This document shows, one piece after another, positions 24,931 through 33,564 of a DNA stretch of 64,000 nucleotides. This stretch comes from Solirhodobacter olei (GTDB lineage: Bacteria; Pseudomonadota; Alphaproteobacteria; Rhodobacterales; Rhodobacteraceae): contig NZ_RRYH01000015.1 in NCBI RefSeq assembly GCF_004010155.1, positions 1 to 64,000 on the forward strand, read 5' to 3'. Made by a program: the position numbers and the translations under genes. How positions within the stretch are numbered: the first letter of the stretch is position 1; the number at the start of each line of letters is the position of its first letter. The notes beneath the pieces were generated by a model. It did not search any database and was not told the origin of the DNA. It saw nothing but the letters and a program-made list of their open reading frames with translations.

Positions 24931-27416
24931 TCCTCCGCTCCCTTCTGGATCGTCAGCGCCCGCACGGCCAGAAGACCGATCAGCACCAGCCCTTGTGCGG
25001 CCACGGTGAAGTCACTCGAGACGCCCAGCAGCCCCAGAAGCGCACCAATCAGCGACAGCGTCACCGCGCCAGCCACCGCTCCGAAGGGCGAGATGATGCC
25101 GCCCAGCAGCGTGCAGCCCCCCATCACCGCCGCCGCCACGCTCAGCAGCGTGTAGGAATTGCCGGAATTGATGTCGCTCGCCGTATTGATCGCGGTCAGT
25201 GCCAGCCCGGCCAGCGCCGCGAAAATCCCGGCAACAAGGTAGCGGAGAAGCGCAATCCGCGTCGCGGACCAGCCAGAATTCACCATTGCCCCCGCGTTGT
25301 TGCCAAAACCCCGTAGCGCCACCCCGATCGGAGCTTGGTTCACCCCATAGGCGAGCATCGCTACTATCAGGATCATCAGCACCGAGGTTGGCAGCCCAAG
25401 GATCTGCCAGTTCACCGCGGCGCTCAGCCAGGCCGGGCTCGCGCCCCCCGGCGTCGGCTGGATCGAATAGCCGATGCCGGACCAAATGAACGAGGCCCCC
25501 AGCGTCACTACGATTGCCGGGATCCGGCGCGCCTGGATCAGCCAGCCGAGCCCGGAATAGGCCAGGATCACCGCCAGAATCGCCAATAGGCCGAGCGGCG
25601 GATGGGCGTAGAGCAGCGTCGCCGCCAGAACGCTCGTGAGCCCGGCGAAGGCGCCTACGCCGAGGTCGATCTCGCTGCCGCCGATAATGTACATCTGCGC
25701 CATCGCAACCAGCACCAGCGGTAGCGCCGGTATCAGCAGAAGGTCGAGCCCAAAAACCGAGGCCACCAGCGGATTGGCCCAGACCATGATCGCGAAGACC
25801 AGCGCCAGCCCGAGCAACGGCGCCGCCCGGACGGTCCCCTCGCCCAGCCGGCGCAACCCGCCAGCGCCAGCCGAGTCCTCCTCCCGCCGCTCGCCGATAT
25901 GAGCGAAGGAGGCCGCGACCATCGCCTCCTCGGTGATCTCGGGCCCGGCAAGCTCGCGCACGATCCGCCCGTCGGCAAAGACCAGCACCCGGTCGGCCGC
26001 CAGCAGCTCGGCATCCTCGGTGCTGTGCCAGATCAGCGTATGGCCCTCCTGGGCCGCGGCATCGCAGAGCCGGTAGAAATCCTGCTTGGTGGCGATATCG
26101 ACACCCCGCGTCGGATCGTCGAGCAGGATCACCGGCGTCCCGGTCGCAAGCGCTCGGGCTACCAGCGCCTTCTGCTGATTGCCGCCGCTCAGCTCCAGGA
26201 TGTTGGAGCCGAACCGCCCGGTGTCGAGTTGCAGAGCCTCGGCATGCGGCACCGCCGCCGCCGCCTCCCGGCCGGCCGAGACCAGCCGCAACATGCCCTG
26301 CCGCGCGATCCGGCCGATGCCGATGTTGAAAAGCACGGTGCCGAGCGGGAAGACGCCTTCCTTGCGCCGGTCGCCGGCGATGAAGCTCGCCTCGCCCAGC
26401 CTCATAACATCACCACCGCGTCCGCCAGCAAAGACCGCCTGCAGCAGATCCTTCTGGCCGCAGCCCTCGAGCCCGGCAAGCCCAATGATCTCGCCCCGCC
26501 GGATCTCAATTGGCCGCTCCAGACCCTCGGCGAACGCGCCACCAACGCGCACCACCACCTCCCCCCCACCGGCTACCTTTGCCGCGCCATGGTGATGGAT
26601 CACCCCGGCGTCGCCCCCCATAAGCTCCACGAGCCTGCCGATCGACGCCTCGCGCACCGCCCCGGTCCAAGCCAGCCGACCATTTCGCAGCACCACGACC
26701 TCGGTCGCGATGTCGATCACCTCGTGGAGCTTATGGCTGATGAAGATGAAGGAGAGCCCTTCGGCCCGGCGTTCATGCATGAAGGCCCGCAGTTGGCGCG
26801 AACGCTCCTGGCCGAGCGAGGAGGTCGGCTCGTCGAGCACGATAAGCCGCACCCCAGGAGTCGCCACCGCGCGGGCTATCTCCACCATCTGCCGCTCGCC
26901 GATCGTCAGATGCCCCACCTGCGCATCAACATCGATCCCCGGCTCCGGAAACACTGCCTCCAGCGCCGCCCGCGCCCGGGCACGGTAGCGCTCGCGCCAG
27001 CGCCGGCCGATCCGCGCGCCCTGCGGCTCCTCCAGAAAGAAGTTCTCCGCTACCGTTAGATTGGTGCAGAGAGAAAATTCCTGATGCACCATGCGGATGC
27101 CGCGCCGCTGTGCCTCGGCGGTGCCGTAATCGGCGAAGTGCACCGCCTCACCGGCGAAGGCGATCGTCCCCAGCGTCGGCGGCAGCGCCCCGCAGAGGAT
27201 GCGCATCAGTGTCGACTTGCCCGCACCATTGCCGCCAACGAGGCCGATCACGTCGCCTGGCCGCACCTCCAGATCGATCTCGGCATTGGCCAGCGTCGCC
27301 CCGAAGGCCTTGGTAATCCTGCTGAGGCGGACGACGGCGTCGCCGTCGGCCGCGACGATAGCCCCTACGGCCTCCAGATGGCCCGGCGCGTGCCCGGCGA
27401 AGCGGATATCGGTCAT
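24927..27416 (-). CDS. Fused sugar ABC ATPase (two NBDs) and permease, 829 aa
   Basis: A single protein joining an RbsA-like ATPase (roughly residues 20-500) to an RbsC-like permease (roughly 510-829). NBD1 has Walker A 'GGNGAGKST', 'LTIGERQMVEIARAVA' and 'LIVLDEPTSSLG'; NBD2 has 'GLAGLEGCGQKDLLQAVFAG', 'LSGGNQQKALVARALA' and 'VILLDDPTRGVDI'. The permease part carries 'IIGGSEIDLGVGAFAGL' and 'AVMGGCTLLGGIISP'. The ATG at 27416 has GAGGG just upstream; an upstream-open frame of 26 codons is not supported. In most species these are separate genes; the fusion fixes one ATPase chain to one of two channel halves. Confidence 0.88.
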   Translation of the reverse strand: MTDIRFAGHAPGHLEAVGAIVAADGDAVVRLSRITKAFGATLANAEIDLEVRPGDVIGLVGGNGAGKSTLMRILCGALPPTLGTIAFAGEAVHFADYGTAEAQRRGIRMVHQEFSLCTNLTVAENFFLEEPQGARIGRRWRERYRARARAALEAVFPEPGIDVDAQVGHLTIGERQMVEIARAVATPGVRLIVLDEPTSSLGQERSRQLRAFMHERRAEGLSFIFISHKLHEVIDIATEVVVLRNGRLAWTGAVREASIGRLVELMGGDAGVIHHHGAAKVAGGGEVVVRVGGAFAEGLERPIEIRRGEIIGLAGLEGCGQKDLLQAVFAGGRGGDVMRLGEASFIAGDRRKEGVFPLGTVLFNIGIGRIARQGMLRLVSAGREAAAAVPHAEALQLDTGRFGSNILELSGGNQQKALVARALATGTPVILLDDPTRGVDIATKQDFYRLCDAAAQEGHTLIWHSTEDAELLAADRVLVFADGRIVRELAGPEITEEAMVAASFAHIGERREEDSAGAGGLRRLGEGTVRAAPLLGLALVFAIMVWANPLVASVFGLDLLLIPALPLVLVAMAQMYIIGGSEIDLGVGAFAGLTSVLAATLLYAHPPLGLLAILAVILAYSGLGWLIQARRIPAIVVTLGASFIWSGIGYSIQPTPGGASPAWLSAAVNWQILGLPTSVLMILIVAMLAYGVNQAPIGVALRGFGNNAGAMVNSGWSATRIALLRYLVAGIFAALAGLALTAINTASDINSGNSYTLLSVAAAVMGGCTLLGGIISPFGAVAGAVTLSLIGALLGLLGVSSDFTVAAQGLVLIGLLAVRALTIQKGAEE

Positions 27417-27500
27417 GCATCCCTCGGAGTGACGTCGGGGCCGGCCAGGCCCGTCTTCGCGCGGCCGGCCCGCTGGATCAATCTGCCCGTGCAAGAACGG

Positions 27501-28523
27501 TTACTTGAGCAGGTTCTTCTTAACCCAGTCGAGCGAATAGCTGGGCGAGATGATCTGCCCGGCCGGAAGCTTCGCATATTCTGCAAGGTTGCTGTCGTCG
27601 ACCGTCGCCACCGGCATGATCATCATTTTCGGCGCCTTGGCGCCCTTTAGGATCGACAGGCCCAGCCAGAAGGCCGCACCGCCGATCCCCGGCGTCGTAT
27701 TCATCGAGATCGTGTTGTAGCCGTCCGCGGCATGCTCCTTGGCCCACCATTTTACGAAATCGGTGCTGCCTCCGCCCTCGATGATCGGCATGTGGCCCTT
27801 GTACTGGCCGCCGAACTGCTCGAAGGCCTGGGCGATGCCGATATCGTCGCTGCCGCCCTGCGCCAGGACCGCATCGACATGCGGCAGGCTCGGCAGCACA
27901 TTGGTGATCGCCGCCTGAGCGACCGAGGCCGTGGCCTGGCCGTAGACCGTCGCCACCACCTTCACGTCCGGGTATTTCTTCAGGACGCTCTGCTGCGCCT
28001 CGTACATGTCATGGTCCGGCGCCGAGCCCTTCACGCCGCGCACCTGGATGATGTTGCCCTTGCCCCCGATCATCTTCATCACCGCCTCGGCCTGGGCCTT
28101 CTTGTAGCCGGTGAAGTCGAAGTTGAGCTGGTAGTTGCAGGGCGCATTGGCAATCGAGTCGAAGGAGACGACGATGATCCCGGCCTTGCAGGCCTTCTCG
28201 ATCACCCCGTTCACCGCCGTCTCGGAGGCGGCATCCACCAGGATCACATCCACCTTCTTCAGGATCAGTTCGGCGATCTGGCTGTTCTGCTGCGCCACCG
28301 AGCCGTCGCCGTTCATGGCGATGTAATTCGCGATCTGGCCGTCCGCCTTGGCCTTCTTGGCGGCCGCGTCGAAGGCCTCCACCATCTGGTGGCGCCAGGT
28401 ATTGCCATAATAGGCATTCGACAGCGCGATCACCGGCGCAGAGGGCGAGGCAATGGCCGGAAACGCTCCGCCCGCGGCCACCACCGCGGCGCCGACCGCC
28501 GCCGCAAGACCAAGTCTCATCAT
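27501..28523 (-). CDS. Ribose-type ABC importer, periplasmic substrate-binding protein (second system), 340 aa
   Basis: Peripla_BP_4-type binding protein with an N-terminal signal peptide ('LAAAVGAAVVAAGGAFPAIA'). Features include 'ALSNAYYGNTWRHQMVEAF', 'ELILKKVDVILVDAASETAV' and 'VVSFDSIANAPCNYQLNFDF'. GGAGG precedes the paired ATG codons at 28523 and 28520. It is the first gene of a leftward transport operon, divergent from the SMP-30 gene; the shared region has a copy of the FadR-type motif, tying import to the apionate genes. Confidence 0.9.
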   Translation of the reverse strand: MMRLGLAAAVGAAVVAAGGAFPAIASPSAPVIALSNAYYGNTWRHQMVEAFDAAAKKAKADGQIANYIAMNGDGSVAQQNSQIAELILKKVDVILVDAASETAVNGVIEKACKAGIIVVSFDSIANAPCNYQLNFDFTGYKKAQAEAVMKMIGGKGNIIQVRGVKGSAPDHDMYEAQQSVLKKYPDVKVVATVYGQATASVAQAAITNVLPSLPHVDAVLAQGGSDDIGIAQAFEQFGGQYKGHMPIIEGGGSTDFVKWWAKEHAADGYNTISMNTTPGIGGAAFWLGLSILKGAKAPKMMIMPVATVDDSNLAEYAKLPAGQIISPSYSLDWVKKNLLK

Positions 28524-28573
28524 TTATCCTCCCATGTTCTGTCGCGCCGCCCGTTTAGTGCCGACGCCAACTA

Positions 28574-28595
28574 TGATGCTTATTATACCAGTTGC
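28574..28595 (-). promoter_or_regulatory. Candidate FadR-type operator, site 1
   Basis: On the minus strand AACTGGTATAATAAGCAT lies within 28575-28593, between the divergent substrate-binding and SMP-30 genes. It matches site 3 (30398-30415) at all but one base and site 2 (29631-29646) closely. Position could control both directions. Confidence 0.6.
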
Positions 28596-28658
28596 TTCGT
28601 GACAAGCCCCTTTGGTAAGAGTAATAGGGCAATCGGGGTACGGTAGGCGGAGGAGCAC

Positions 28659-29585
28659 ATGTACGGAGCGCTTGAGGGAGCCTGGTTTGAAATCCTGGAT
28701 GATCGCTTCCGGACACTTTTCGCACCGCATATTCATGTCGAGCGGCTCTGGAGCGGCGCCCGCTGGTCCGAGGGTCCGGCTTGGTTTGCCGCGGGCCGTT
28801 ACCTCGTCTGGTCCGACATTCCCAACAACCGCATGTTGCGCTGGGATGAAACAGACGGCTCGGTCTCCACCTTCCGCTCACCCTCAAACCACTCGAACGG
28901 AAACACGGTGGATCTCGAGGGCCGACTTCTGAGTTGCGAGCATCTGACCCGTCGCGTTACCCGGACCAATCACGATGGCCGCATCGATATCCTCGCAGAT
29001 CGTTTCGAGGGTAAGCGCTTCAACTCGCCCAACGACATCGTTTGCAAGTCCGACGGATCGATTTGGTTCACGGATCCAACCTACGGAATCCTTAGTGATT
29101 ATGAAGGAGAGGAGACGGCGCCAGAGATGGATGGCTGTCACGTCTACCGCATTGACCCGACCGACGGCGCCGTCACCTGTGTCGCCAACGACTTCGTGCA
29201 GCCGAACGGCCTCGCCTTCTCGCCGGACGAAAGCCTGCTCTACATCTCCGACACCGGCGCCTCGCACCGCCCGAAGGGCCCGGCCCATATCCGCCGCTTC
29301 TGCGTCGGCGCCGATAACCGCCTCTCCGGCGGCGAGGTGCTGGCGACCTGTACCGCCGGCTTCTTCGATGGCTTCCGCGTCGACCGCGCCGGCCGCATCT
29401 GGTCCTCCGCCTTCGACGGCGTGCACTGCCTGGCGCCAGAGGGCGACCTGATTGGCCGCATCCGCATCCCCGAGATGGTCGGCAACCTCACCTTCGGCGG
29501 CCACCGTCGCAATCGAATCTTCATCTGCGGGACCAGTTCACTCTATTCTGTTTTTGTCATGGCAAATGGCCTCGGCCTTGGTTGA
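28659..29585 (+). CDS. SMP-30/gluconolactonase-family lactonase, 308 aa
   Basis: Six-bladed beta-propeller sugar-lactone hydrolase. Motifs: 'ARWSEGPAWFAAGRYLVWSD', 'KRFNSPNDIVCKSDGSIWFT' (metal-binding Asn region), 'DFVQPNGLAFSPDESLLYIS' and 'FFDGFRVDRAGRIWSS'. GGAGGAG sits at good distance from the ATG. It opens the rightward catabolic gene set next to the regulator and apnL. Hydrolysis of an aldonolactone, possibly apionolactone or a related imported lactone, is inferred; it would overlap in role with ApnL. Confidence 0.88.
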   Translation: MYGALEGAWFEILDDRFRTLFAPHIHVERLWSGARWSEGPAWFAAGRYLVWSDIPNNRMLRWDETDGSVSTFRSPSNHSNGNTVDLEGRLLSCEHLTRRVTRTNHDGRIDILADRFEGKRFNSPNDIVCKSDGSIWFTDPTYGILSDYEGEETAPEMDGCHVYRIDPTDGAVTCVANDFVQPNGLAFSPDESLLYISDTGASHRPKGPAHIRRFCVGADNRLSGGEVLATCTAGFFDGFRVDRAGRIWSSAFDGVHCLAPEGDLIGRIRIPEMVGNLTFGGHRRNRIFICGTSSLYSVFVMANGLGLG

Positions 29586-29630
29586 CCGGCGGGCTCAATC
29601 TACTTGCTTGGAACGTACGGAAAACCTACT

Positions 29631-29646
29631 ACTGGTATCATGAGCA
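29631..29646 (+). promoter_or_regulatory. Candidate FadR-type operator, site 2, over the regulator start codon
   Basis: ACTGGTATCATGAGCA overlaps the regulator ATG at 29640. Matches the core of sites 1 and 3. Binding here would block both promoter clearance and initiation, a tight autoregulatory arrangement. Confidence 0.55.
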
Positions 29647-30362
29647 CAAAGAATCCCATATCCCGCGTGAAGCTATCCGACCAGGTGCAGCGCCGCCTCC
29701 TCTCGATCATTGAGACCGAGGGGCTCGAGCCAGGTGACGTCCTTCCCTCCGAGCGGGAGCTCATGGAGCGCTACGCCGTCGGCCGCCCAGCTATCCGCGA
29801 GGCGATGCAAAATCTCCAGAGAATGGGACTGGTGGAAATCAAGCACGGCGAACGTCCGCGCGTGGCCGAGCCCTCGTTCGATCGAATGGTCGGTCAGATG
29901 AGCGAGTCGATGCGCCATATCCTTGTTCACTCGTCGACCAGCCTCAGCCATCTCAAAGAAGCTCGAGCCACCTTCGAGATGGAGATGGCCCGCATCGCCA
30001 GCCGCAAGCAAACGCCCAAGGATATTGCCGATCTGAAGGACATCCTAAAGAAGCAGGAAAGCGTCCGCCTGCTCTCCCCCGCCTTCCTGGAATGGGACGG
30101 CCGCTTCCATCACCGCATCGCCGTGATTAGTGGCAATCCGATCTTCTCCTCGCTCAGCCGGGCGCTGTTCGACTGGCTCGCCCAGTTCCACTTCGACCTG
30201 GTGCGCAAGCCCGGCTTGGAACAGCTCACCCTCTCCGAACACTGGCAGATTCTCGAGGCCATCGAGCGCGGTGACGCGGATGATGCCGCCCGCTTCATGA
30301 GTGAGCACCTGAACCGCGCCAACAGCCTCTATCATCAAGACAATTACAGTCTGCGCAAGTAA
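29640..30362 (+). CDS. FadR-subfamily GntR regulator, 240 aa
   Basis: N-terminal winged helix at about residues 10-75 ('VQRRLLSIIETEGLEPGDVL', 'PSERELMERYAVGRPAIREA', 'MGLVEIKHGERPRV') and an all-helical FCD effector domain with candidate metal/ligand histidines ('LEWDGRFHHRIAVISGNPI', 'LSEHWQILEAIERGDADDAA', 'MSEHLNRAN'). The ATG at 29640 is used; upstream TTG in the same frame is less likely because the DNA motif lies there. It probably senses an intermediate of the apionate route and represses the three promoters that carry the shared motif. Confidence 0.9.
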   Translation: MSTKNPISRVKLSDQVQRRLLSIIETEGLEPGDVLPSERELMERYAVGRPAIREAMQNLQRMGLVEIKHGERPRVAEPSFDRMVGQMSESMRHILVHSSTSLSHLKEARATFEMEMARIASRKQTPKDIADLKDILKKQESVRLLSPAFLEWDGRFHHRIAVISGNPIFSSLSRALFDWLAQFHFDLVRKPGLEQLTLSEHWQILEAIERGDADDAARFMSEHLNRANSLYHQDNYSLRK

Positions 30363-30397
30363 CGCCACCAAGGCGGGACGACTTGCAAGCGCGCCCC

Positions 30398-30415
30398 AAC
30401 TGGTATAATGAGCAT
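30398..30415 (+). promoter_or_regulatory. Candidate FadR-type operator, site 3, upstream of apnL
   Basis: AACTGGTATAATGAGCAT ends 28 bases before the apnL ATG. The TATAAT inside it may itself be the -10 box, so the operator would cover the promoter. Near-identical to site 1 on the other strand. Confidence 0.6.
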
Positions 30416-30443
30416 TCAACGTGCTTAACGGGAGACACTCGAG

Positions 30444-32306
30444 ATGACCGGGCTGGAACGGGCCCTCTACGGCACCACCGAGCCCGCCGCCGCGGCGCGG
30501 GCGCTTACGGCCGGCCCTCTCTCACTCTCTATCGAAGCCAACATGCTGCGCAGCCTGTGCTGGCATGGAACTGAGCTGGTCCGCGCCATCAGCTACCCCA
30601 TACGCGACGTCGACTGGGGCACGATGCTCATTTCGACCACCGCGGAGGCGCTCGATCCTGGAGCGGGTACCTATTTCCGCCGGTTCGAGACGACCGACGG
30701 TGCTCTATCCGGAACGCTCGATCTCACCGTCACGGCAACCGGCCGGATCGAGATCGACCTCACCCTCAGCCCCCAACGCGATCTTCAGGTCAACCGCGCT
30801 GGATTCACCATCCTTCATCCGATTTCTGACCTTGCCGGGGCACCGATCGAGATCAGCCATGCCGATGGCTCCATTGAACGTGCACGCTTCCCAGAAGTCA
30901 TCTCACCCGACCAGCCAGCCCGGGAAATAAAAGCGCTGGCCTACGCAATCGCTCCCGCGCGGGTCGAGATCGAGATGGAGGGCGAGGTTTTCGAGATGGA
31001 GGACCAGCGCAACTGGTCTGACGCCTCCTACAAGACCTACTGCCGCCCCCTGGCGCTACCGTTCCCATACCGCCTTGCCGCTGGCGCCGAGATCCGCCAG
31101 CACGTTAGCATCCGTTTTTCCGGCCCCGCCCCCGCCGCCGCCAGCCTCGCGCACGACCCGAGGCTCTTGCTGGAGAAGACCGCCGAACAGCTCCCCGAAC
31201 CGTCGCTCGCGGTTGAGCCTGGGTGGTCGCTGCATTCCGGACCTGCAGCGGCGGCGTTGGCCTCCTCACGCCGCCTGATCCGCCTCGACCTTCGTACCAG
31301 CACCGCAGCGACAGACCTGCTCGATGCCCTCGCGAACACGACTGCAGCCTACGACATAGAGCTCGTCACCGCGGACGACGCCCCTACATTAAAGGCTCAG
31401 CTCTCGGCCATTGCCGCAGAGATTGTCCAAATCGGCCGCTCTCCGGAGCACGTAATAGCGCTGCCCGCCGCCTACCTGGCAAGTTACCAGCCCGAGGGCA
31501 CTTGGCCCAAAGGTGCGAGCCCAGCAGACGCACGCTCGGCCGCGCGCGCCACTTTTCCGGGCCTTGCTATCGGCGGCGGCATGCTCACCAATTTCACCGA
31601 ACTAAACCGTCATCGCCCAGATCCAAAGACGCTCGATTACATGAGCCACGGAACCACAGCGATCGTTCACGCAGCCGACGATGTCTCAGTCAGCGAAACC
31701 ATCGAAGCACTGCCACAGATCTTCCGCTCCGCTCGTGCACTGGCGCCAGAGAAGCCGTACCGACTCGGTCTCGTCTCTATCGGGATGCGTTCGAATCCAT
31801 ATGGCGCCAGCACCGCCCCGAACCCGGAGCGCATGCGCAAAGCGATGGCGATGGACGATCCCCGCCACGGCGCGCTCTTCGGCGCGGCATGGCTTCTCGC
31901 CGCCATTGCGGCCACCGAAGGCGCAGGGGTCGAGGCGATGGCACTCGGCGCCCCTGCCGGCCCCTTCGGCCTGGTTGAGGCAGACCGACTTCGCCCCGTC
32001 TTCCACCTTTTTCGGGCACTTCAGACCATGTCTCCTGGCCGCCGCCTCCGGCCGCGGCTGGCCGATCGGGCAATCCATGTGGTGGCTGCGGCCCTTGCCG
32101 GCGGAACTGTCCTCGCCGCTGCCAATCTCGGGACTGCGCCCCGCGCCTTCACCCTGCCCGCTCGCGCTCGCGTCCGCCGGCTCGACACCGAAACTCTCGC
32201 CGCAGCCGAGACTGATCCCGACTGGCTGACCCACGCGCCGGCCTACCAAGCCAGTGCAATCGACCTGCCTCCCTTCGCCCTCGCCTTCGCTGAACTGGAC
32301 GCCTGA
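30444..32306 (+). CDS. apnL: D-apionate lactonase ApnL, 620 aa
   Basis: Hydrolyses D-apionolactone to D-apionate. The sequence resembles the ApnL family: N-terminal beta-rich part with 'LSIEANMLRSLCWHGTELVR' and 'AISYPIRDVDWGT', a central TIM-barrel-like part with 'DLLDALANTTAAYDIELVT' and 'AIGGGMLTNFTELNRHRPD', and 'PYRLGLVSIGMRSNPYGAS'. It is followed within a few bases by the RuBisCO-like, kinase and oxidoisomerase genes, which are the other known D-apionate enzymes. Family memory plus context give good support; no activity can be shown from sequence. Confidence 0.8.
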   Translation: MTGLERALYGTTEPAAAARALTAGPLSLSIEANMLRSLCWHGTELVRAISYPIRDVDWGTMLISTTAEALDPGAGTYFRRFETTDGALSGTLDLTVTATGRIEIDLTLSPQRDLQVNRAGFTILHPISDLAGAPIEISHADGSIERARFPEVISPDQPAREIKALAYAIAPARVEIEMEGEVFEMEDQRNWSDASYKTYCRPLALPFPYRLAAGAEIRQHVSIRFSGPAPAAASLAHDPRLLLEKTAEQLPEPSLAVEPGWSLHSGPAAAALASSRRLIRLDLRTSTAATDLLDALANTTAAYDIELVTADDAPTLKAQLSAIAAEIVQIGRSPEHVIALPAAYLASYQPEGTWPKGASPADARSAARATFPGLAIGGGMLTNFTELNRHRPDPKTLDYMSHGTTAIVHAADDVSVSETIEALPQIFRSARALAPEKPYRLGLVSIGMRSNPYGASTAPNPERMRKAMAMDDPRHGALFGAAWLLAAIAATEGAGVEAMALGAPAGPFGLVEADRLRPVFHLFRALQTMSPGRRLRPRLADRAIHVVAAALAGGTVLAAANLGTAPRAFTLPARARVRRLDTETLAAAETDPDWLTHAPAYQASAIDLPPFALAFAELDA

Positions 32307-32310
32307 TCTC

Positions 32311-33564
32311 ATGCCTTCCCCAATCCGCATCGAAGCAGACTATCTCATCGAAACCGCCTACGACCCCCGAGCCGCGATCGAGGCTATGGCCGGTGAGCAG
32401 TCCTCCGGCACCTTCGTTCCCGTGCCAGGCGAGACGGAAGAACTGAAGGCCCGCGCCGCGGCTCGCATCGAGGCGCTCGACATCATCGGTCCGGTCGGCC
32501 CTCCCAGCCTGCCGGGCGCCGGTGAGCCTCCGGGCGGCGGCGCACCGGTCGCCGCCCGGATCACGCTCTCCTGGCCGATCGACAACATCGGCCCGTCGCT
32601 GCCGAACCTTATGGCGACCGTCGCCGGCAACCTCTTCGAGCTGCGCCAGTTCTCCGGCCTCCGGCTCATGGACATCCGCCTGCCAGCGGAGTTCGCCGCC
32701 GCCTACCCGGGCCCGAAATTCGGCGTCGACGGCACCCGCCGGCTCTCCGGCGTCACCGGCCGGCCGCTGATCGGCACGATCATCAAGCCCTCCGTCGGCT
32801 TCTCGCCAGAGGAGACGGCGGGCCTCGTCGCCCAGCTCTGCGCCGCTGGCATAGACTTCATCAAGGATGACGAGCTGCAGTCCGACGGCCCGGCCTGCCC
32901 ATTCGAGGCCCGCGCGAAGTCGGTGATGCGCGAGATCGAGGCCCATGCGGACCGCACCGGCCGCAAGGTGATGTACGCCTTCAACCTTACCGGCGAGGTA
33001 GACGAGATGCGCCGCCGCCACGATCTGGTGGAACGTCTCGGCGGCACCTGCGTCATGGTCAGCCTCAACTCGGTGGGCCTCGCGGGTGCCATTGCGCTCG
33101 GACGCCACACCCGCCTGCCAATCCACGCCCACCGCAACGGCTGGGGCTATCTTACCCGCGCCCCGGCGCTCGGCTGGTCCTATGTCGCCTGGCAGAAGCT
33201 CTGGCGCCTCGCCGGGGCTGACCACATGCATGTCAACGGGATCGACAACAAGTTCTGCGAGGCCAACGACAGCGTCATCGCCTCGGCCCGCGAATGCCTA
33301 AAGCCGATGTTCGACGACAAGCCCTGCACTGTCATGCCCGTCTTCTCCTCCGGCCAGTCCGCCCGCCAGGCCGGCGCGACCTATGCCGCGCTCGGCTCTG
33401 CCGACCTGATCTTCGCCGCCGGCGGCGGGATCATGGCCCATCCCCAGGGCCCCGCCGCCGGTGTCGCCTCGCTCCGCGAGGCTTGGGAGGCCGCGCTCGC
33501 CGGCATCCCGGCCGCCGACTATGCGGCCACCCATCCCGCGCTCGCCGCGGCGCTGTCGAAATGA
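32311..33564 (+). CDS. RuBisCO-like protein, 417 aa: 3-oxo-isoapionate-4-phosphate hydrolase/transcarboxylase or decarboxylase
   Basis: Large-subunit RuBisCO fold without small subunit. Active-site elements are kept: 'GTIIKPSVG' (K159), the carbamate/metal motif 'IDFIKDDE' (K185, D186-D187, E188), 'HAHRNGWG' (H274) and a phosphate-binding glycine run 'FAAGGGIMAHPQGP'. In D-apionate catabolism two RuBisCO-like enzymes act on 3-oxo-isoapionate 4-phosphate: OiaT (to 3-phosphoglycerate and glycolate) and OiaX (to L-erythrulose 1-phosphate and CO2). Erythrulose-phosphate isomerases are not seen nearby, which favours the OiaT type, but motif reading alone cannot decide. It starts five bases after the apnL stop and overlaps oiaK (ATGA). 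Confidence 0.85.
   Translation: MPSPIRIEADYLIETAYDPRAAIEAMAGEQSSGTFVPVPGETEELKARAAARIEALDIIGPVGPPSLPGAGEPPGGGAPVAARITLSWPIDNIGPSLPNLMATVAGNLFELRQFSGLRLMDIRLPAEFAAAYPGPKFGVDGTRRLSGVTGRPLIGTIIKPSVGFSPEETAGLVAQLCAAGIDFIKDDELQSDGPACPFEARAKSVMREIEAHADRTGRKVMYAFNLTGEVDEMRRRHDLVERLGGTCVMVSLNSVGLAGAIALGRHTRLPIHAHRNGWGYLTRAPALGWSYVAWQKLWRLAGADHMHVNGIDNKFCEANDSVIASARECLKPMFDDKPCTVMPVFSSGQSARQAGATYAALGSADLIFAAGGGIMAHPQGPAAGVASLREAWEAALAGIPAADYAATHPALAAALSK

Noticed and set aside
23791-25155. 454-codon plus-strand open frame
   Set aside because: Antisense to two well-supported ABC permease genes; composition (His, Arg, Gln rich) has no protein-family character.
32149-33231. 360-codon minus-strand open frame
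   Set aside because: Antisense to the RuBisCO-like gene; no recognisable motifs.
32311-33564. True CO2-fixing RuBisCO
   Set aside because: No small-subunit, phosphoribulokinase or carboxysome genes; the operon partners are D-apionate enzymes, so a RuBisCO-like function fits far better.
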